From UBA4877 sp002399285 (lineage in GTDB: Bacteria > Bacillota > Thermoanaerobacteria > Thermoanaerobacterales > UBA4877), in NCBI GenBank assembly GCA_036771835.1, contig DAIPGN010000026.1, forward strand, positions 1-9,738: DNA of 9,738 nt. Direction: 5' to 3'. The notes under the pieces are model-generated. The model was not told where the DNA came from, made no database searches, and saw nothing but the letters and a program-made list of their open reading frames with translations. Positions within the stretch are counted from its first letter, which is position 1. Every line of letters starts with the position of its first letter. A program made the position numbers and the translations under genes. This document shows, one piece after another, positions 6,703 through 9,738 of this stretch.

Positions 6703-9023
6703 TGGATGATGTGAGATATAAATTGCCGATAATACCTCTTCGCGGAGTGGTCGTCTTCCCGCATACCGTTATCAATTTTGATGTGGGGAGAAAGAAGTCG
6801 GTTATGGCTCTTGATGAAGCAATGGAAAATGATAAGCAGGTTTTTCTCTGCGCACAGAAGGACTCCGATCTGGAGGATCCGTGCTGGGATGATCTGTTTA
6901 CGATAGGTACCGTAGCCAAGGTCAAACAGGTGTTGAAACTGCCGGGAGATGTGGTAAGAGTAATGGCCGAAGGCACAGTGAGGGGCAGGATGATCTCCGA
7001 TACGGGAAACGATAAGTTTATCGAAGGGGAGATCGAGGAGATCATTGTAGGACAGGTAGAAAAGGATGATGAGATAGAGGCTCTGATGCGAAGCGTATTA
7101 AAGAATTTTGAGCGCTATGAGGAATATGTCAATCAGATGACGCCCTATACCGTCTTTAATCTATATTCTATAGAGGATCCTTGTAGATTTGCCGATACGG
7201 TAGTGACAAATATGGCTGCCAAATTGGATGATAAGCAGGCCCTGCTGGAAATGACGGATATCAAAGAAAAGCTGGAGACGATACTTAAGATTTTGATGCA
7301 CGAATTGGAAATACTTGAAATGGAAGAGAAGATCGACGACGAGGTCAAAAATTCTATTGACAAGGTTCAGAAGGACTACTACCTCAGGGAGCAGTTAAAG
7401 GTCATAAAGCAGGAATTGGGAGAAGGACCGGATGGCAGGGATGAGATAGAGGAGTACGGAGAAAAACTGCAGTCGTTGAACCTGAACGATGACGTCAAGG
7501 AAAAGGCATTCAAGGAACTAGGGCGGCTGGAAAGAATGCCCTATGGTTCTCCGGAAGCGCCGGTAATAAGGACTTATCTTGATTGGATATTGGATCTGCC
7601 GTGGTCGGTAAGCACTGAGGACAGACTGAATTTAAAAGAGGCAAAGAAGATACTGGACAAGGACCACTACGGTCTTACGAAGGTAAAGGACAGGATACTG
7701 GAGTTTCTTGCCGTCAGCAAGCTTGCGGACAGTCTCAAAGGCCCTATCCTTTGCTTTGTAGGACCGCCGGGCGTGGGCAAGACTTCGCTGGGTATGTCTA
7801 TAGCGAGGGCTATGGAGCGCAGGTTCGTAAGGATGTCCCTGGGAGGCATAATGGATGAGGCCGAGATAAGGGGACACAGGCGGACATATGTGGGGGCCTT
7901 GCCTGGAAGAATAATAAACGGCATCAGGACGGCCGGATCCAATAATCCCGTATTTCTTTTAGATGAGATCGACAAGTTGGGGACCGATTTCAGAGGAGAT
8001 CCTGCGTCTGCGCTTTTGGAGGTTTTAGATCCCGAACAGAACGTGAGCTTTGAGGATCATTACCTTGAGCTGCCCTTTGACCTTTCCAATGTGCTCTTTA
8101 TTACGACCGCAAATACCGTTGAGAATATTCCGTATGCCCTCATGGACAGGATGGAGATAATATCCCTTCCGGGATATACGGAGGAAGAAAAGGTGCAGAT
8201 AGCATTGAGACACCTTTTACCCAAACAGATGGAGGCGAACGGCCTTGTAAAGAGCCAGCTCAACTTCACCGAGGGCGCCATACGCAGAATCATCAATGAA
8301 TACACTCGGGAGGCCGGTGTGAGGAGTTTGGAAAGGACCATTGCTTCGGTCTTGAGGAAGGCTGCAAGGAAGATCGTAGAGGAATCCCTTCAGAACGTTC
8401 GCGTGACGGCTCAGAATATTGAGAGCTACCTTGGAGCGGCGCCGTTTAAGTACGATAAGATGGACGAAGCCGACAGGGTGGGCGTCGTGAGAGGCCTGGC
8501 CTATACCATGGCAGGCGGGGACACCATTTCTATAGAGGCCACCGTAATGTCCGGCAAGGGCAATTTGATACTCACCGGTCAACTGGGCGATGTAATGAAG
8601 GAATCCGCCCAGGCCGGCCTGAGTCATATACGCACCCACAGCAGGGAGTTGGGTCTGCCCGATGATTTTTACAAAGACATAGACATCCATGTCCACGTTC
8701 CCGAGGGAGCGGTACCCAAGGACGGGCCTTCCGCGGGCATAAGCATGACCACGGCCATGATATCGGCGCTCACAAAGAGACCCGTAAGCAAGAATGTGGC
8801 CATGACCGGCGAGATAACCCTGACGGGCAGGGTGCTTCCCATAGGCGGGGTCAAGGAAAAGGTACTGGCTGCACACAGGGCGGGTATCAGAAAAATTATA
8901 ATGCCCTATGAGAACAAAAAGGATCTGGACGATATACCGTCCGGCGTGAGGAAGAATATGACGTTCTGCTATGTCCGCACTATAGATGAGGTCATCAAGA
9001 ATTCACTGGTGGATAAGAAATGA
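6702..9023 (+). CDS. lon: Lon (LonA-type) ATP-dependent serine protease
   Basis: A 773-residue cytoplasmic hexameric protease that degrades misfolded and short-lived regulatory proteins (B. subtilis LonA is about the same length). The N-terminal substrate domain is about 8-205 (starting KLPIIPLRGVVVFPH), and the coiled-coil linker includes KDYYLREQLKVIKQELGE (224-241). The AAA+ module has Walker A GPPGVGKT (354-361) and Walker B FLLDEIDK with Asp421/Glu422. The protease domain has Ser677 (PKDGPSAG) and Lys720 (GGVKEK) as the catalytic dyad. The start is GTG 6702, overlapping the murJ stop (TAGTG); AGGA at 6694-6697 and GGAG at 6686-6689 lie upstream. A second GTG at 6711 would remove three residues and cannot be excluded. 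The arrangement implies translational coupling to murJ. The TGA stop overlaps the engB start. Confidence 0.97.
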   Translation: MDDVRYKLPIIPLRGVVVFPHTVINFDVGRKKSVMALDEAMENDKQVFLCAQKDSDLEDPCWDDLFTIGTVAKVKQVLKLPGDVVRVMAEGTVRGRMISDTGNDKFIEGEIEEIIVGQVEKDDEIEALMRSVLKNFERYEEYVNQMTPYTVFNLYSIEDPCRFADTVVTNMAAKLDDKQALLEMTDIKEKLETILKILMHELEILEMEEKIDDEVKNSIDKVQKDYYLREQLKVIKQELGEGPDGRDEIEEYGEKLQSLNLNDDVKEKAFKELGRLERMPYGSPEAPVIRTYLDWILDLPWSVSTEDRLNLKEAKKILDKDHYGLTKVKDRILEFLAVSKLADSLKGPILCFVGPPGVGKTSLGMSIARAMERRFVRMSLGGIMDEAEIRGHRRTYVGALPGRIINGIRTAGSNNPVFLLDEIDKLGTDFRGDPASALLEVLDPEQNVSFEDHYLELPFDLSNVLFITTANTVENIPYALMDRMEIISLPGYTEEEKVQIALRHLLPKQMEANGLVKSQLNFTEGAIRRIINEYTREAGVRSLERTIASVLRKAARKIVEESLQNVRVTAQNIESYLGAAPFKYDKMDEADRVGVVRGLAYTMAGGDTISIEATVMSGKGNLILTGQLGDVMKESAQAGLSHIRTHSRELGLPDDFYKDIDIHVHVPEGAVPKDGPSAGISMTTAMISALTKRPVSKNVAMTGEITLTGRVLPIGGVKEKVLAAHRAGIRKIIMPYENKKDLDDIPSGVRKNMTFCYVRTIDEVIKNSLVDKK

Positions 9024-9583
9024 AGATAAAAAGTGTGGAACTGATAAAGACGATCACCAATATGGCGGACGTGCCTAAGGACAAGCTGCCTCAGATCGCC
9101 GTAGCAGGCAGATCCAATGTGGGCAAGTCTTCATTTATAAATGCCCTTGCGGAAAGGAAAATAGCCAAGATAAGCTCTACTCCGGGGAAGACCAGGACTA
9201 TCAACTTCTATAGAATAAATAATGAAATGTATCTGGTAGACCTTCCGGGCTATGGCTATGCGAAGGTATCCAAAGCCGAGAGGAACAAGTGGGCCGGTTT
9301 CATAAACGCCTACCTTGGATCGGCCGACCACCTTAAGGGAATTCTTCTTCTCGTGGACATGAGACATCAGCCTACCAAGGACGATATCATGATGTGCGAG
9401 TGGATAATGTCGGCGGGATTTTCACCGTTTATCGCAGCCACTAAGGCAGATAAGCTAAAAAAGACGGAAATAGAGAAAAACCATAGGCTTATAGCCCAGA
9501 CGCTGCATGTGGACATGGAAAATATAATACCCTTCTCGTCACTTACCGGACTGGGGAAGGACATGATCATTGAGCGGTTTTGA
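9020..9583 (+). CDS. engB: EngB/YsxC/YihA GTPase for ribosome assembly
   Basis: A 187-residue TRAFAC GTPase needed for assembly of the large ribosomal subunit and essential in several bacteria. G1 is GRSNVGKS (30-37), G2 is in PGKTRTINFY (Thr60 expected), G3 is DLPGYG (74-79), G4 is TKAD (141-144) and G5 is FSS (172-174). The ATG overlaps the lon stop (ATGA). GGTGG at 9009-9013 is a weak ribosome binding site, so translation probably depends on coupling. The C-terminus stops at GKDMIIERF, roughly 6-10 residues earlier than in B. subtilis YsxC, whose final helix continues after GKD. The last three codons and the stop lie in the first hairpin of a repeat-like element, so the natural end may have been replaced. 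The GTPase core is intact and the gene is probably functional. Confidence 0.95.
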   Translation: MKIKSVELIKTITNMADVPKDKLPQIAVAGRSNVGKSSFINALAERKIAKISSTPGKTRTINFYRINNEMYLVDLPGYGYAKVSKAERNKWAGFINAYLGSADHLKGILLLVDMRHQPTKDDIMMCEWIMSAGFSPFIAATKADKLKKTEIEKNHRLIAQTLHVDMENIIPFSSLTGLGKDMIIERF

Positions 9584-9738
9584 ACCGCCTCAGACCGTGC
9601 TATTCTCGCGCAATCGCGAAATTGCACAGCAATTTTGCTTGTTGTGTTGGCTGCGCCTGCAAATTGCAGTCACATAAGTTTTAGTATGCTCCTTTATTTG
9701 CATGTTTGCCGCCTTGCCTTGCACGATTTGTCACGGCC
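9572..9738. repeat. Hairpin-rich interspersed repeat element, cut by the window end
   Basis: After the engB core the sequence changes character to a string of short palindromes. They are GCGGTT-TTG-AACCGC (9574-9588), TCGCG-CAAT-CGCGA (9606-9619), AAATTGC-ACA-GCAATTT (9619-9635) and CTGCAA-A-TTGCAG (9657-9669). The octamer AAATTGCA occurs twice (9619-9626 and 9661-9668). None of the hairpins is followed by a T tract, so it does not look like an intrinsic terminator. Read on the minus strand it holds an open frame of 37 codons (9703 down to 9590), starting MQIKEHTKTYVT and ending RLRENSTV, with no clear ribosome binding site before its ATG. From memory, similar strings turn up as small hypothetical proteins in Clostridia, which fits a dispersed repeat family; I could not check this. 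No second copy exists in this window, so repeat status is inference. Confidence 0.5.

Noticed and set aside
8217..8876. 219-codon open frame on the minus strand within lon
   Set aside because: It is opposite the conserved Lon protease domain, with low-complexity Tyr/Gly/His-rich sequence typical of an antisense shadow.
9574..9588. Hairpin at the end of engB as an intrinsic terminator
   Set aside because: The stem is not followed by a T tract, and it overlaps the stop codon and continues into further palindromes.
1..9738. CRISPR array, integrase, insertion sequence or defence system
   Set aside because: No regularly spaced direct repeats, transposase or integrase motifs, or known defence domains are visible; the confident protein genes are conserved housekeeping families.

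Overview
This is a chromosomal housekeeping segment from a low-to-mid GC Gram-positive anaerobe, most likely a member of the Clostridia (Bacillota). The gene order tig-clpP-clpX ... lon-engB is typical of that class. Arg is mostly AGG/AGA and Ile mostly ATA, Shine-Dalgarno sites are strong (AAGGAGG type), and terminators are compact hairpins with T tracts. The Lys tRNA, the Leu tRNA and all seven confident protein genes lie on the plus strand.

Layout. 1-158: the 3' part of a tRNA-Lys(CTT) and a complete tRNA-Leu(CAG), closed by an intrinsic terminator (181-212). 213-461: an AT-rich spacer with a perfect 13-bp inverted repeat and a promoter for a histidine-phosphatase-superfamily gene (462-1133). 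1138-1678: mscL, the large mechanosensitive channel, as a self-contained unit with its own promoter (inside a small dyad) and terminator. 1778-5084: a protein quality-control operon driven by a near-consensus promoter. It encodes trigger factor (tig), the ClpP peptidase and the ClpX unfoldase, with tig and clpP overlapping by ATGA, and it ends at an intrinsic terminator. 5092-9583: a second operon, murJ-lon-engB, whose extended -10 promoter sits directly against the clpX terminator. The three genes are joined by 1- and 4-base overlaps. 9572-9738: a hairpin-rich element that looks like an interspersed repeat. It overlaps the last codons of engB and runs off the end of the window.

How the genes fit together. 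Trigger factor folds nascent chains, ClpXP and Lon degrade regulated or damaged proteins, and EngB is a GTPase for large ribosomal subunit assembly, so most of the window serves protein synthesis and turnover. MurJ, the lipid II flippase, sits where many Bacillota carry lonB, and so links cell-wall precursor export to lon and engB transcription.

I did not find a new defence, mobile or biosynthetic system; the protein genes are well-known families. The points most worth a second look are the terminal repeat with its apparent effect on the EngB C-terminus and its minus-strand small ORF, the foreign-looking codon use of mscL, murJ in the lonB position, and the unexplained 13-bp inverted repeat near 322-385.
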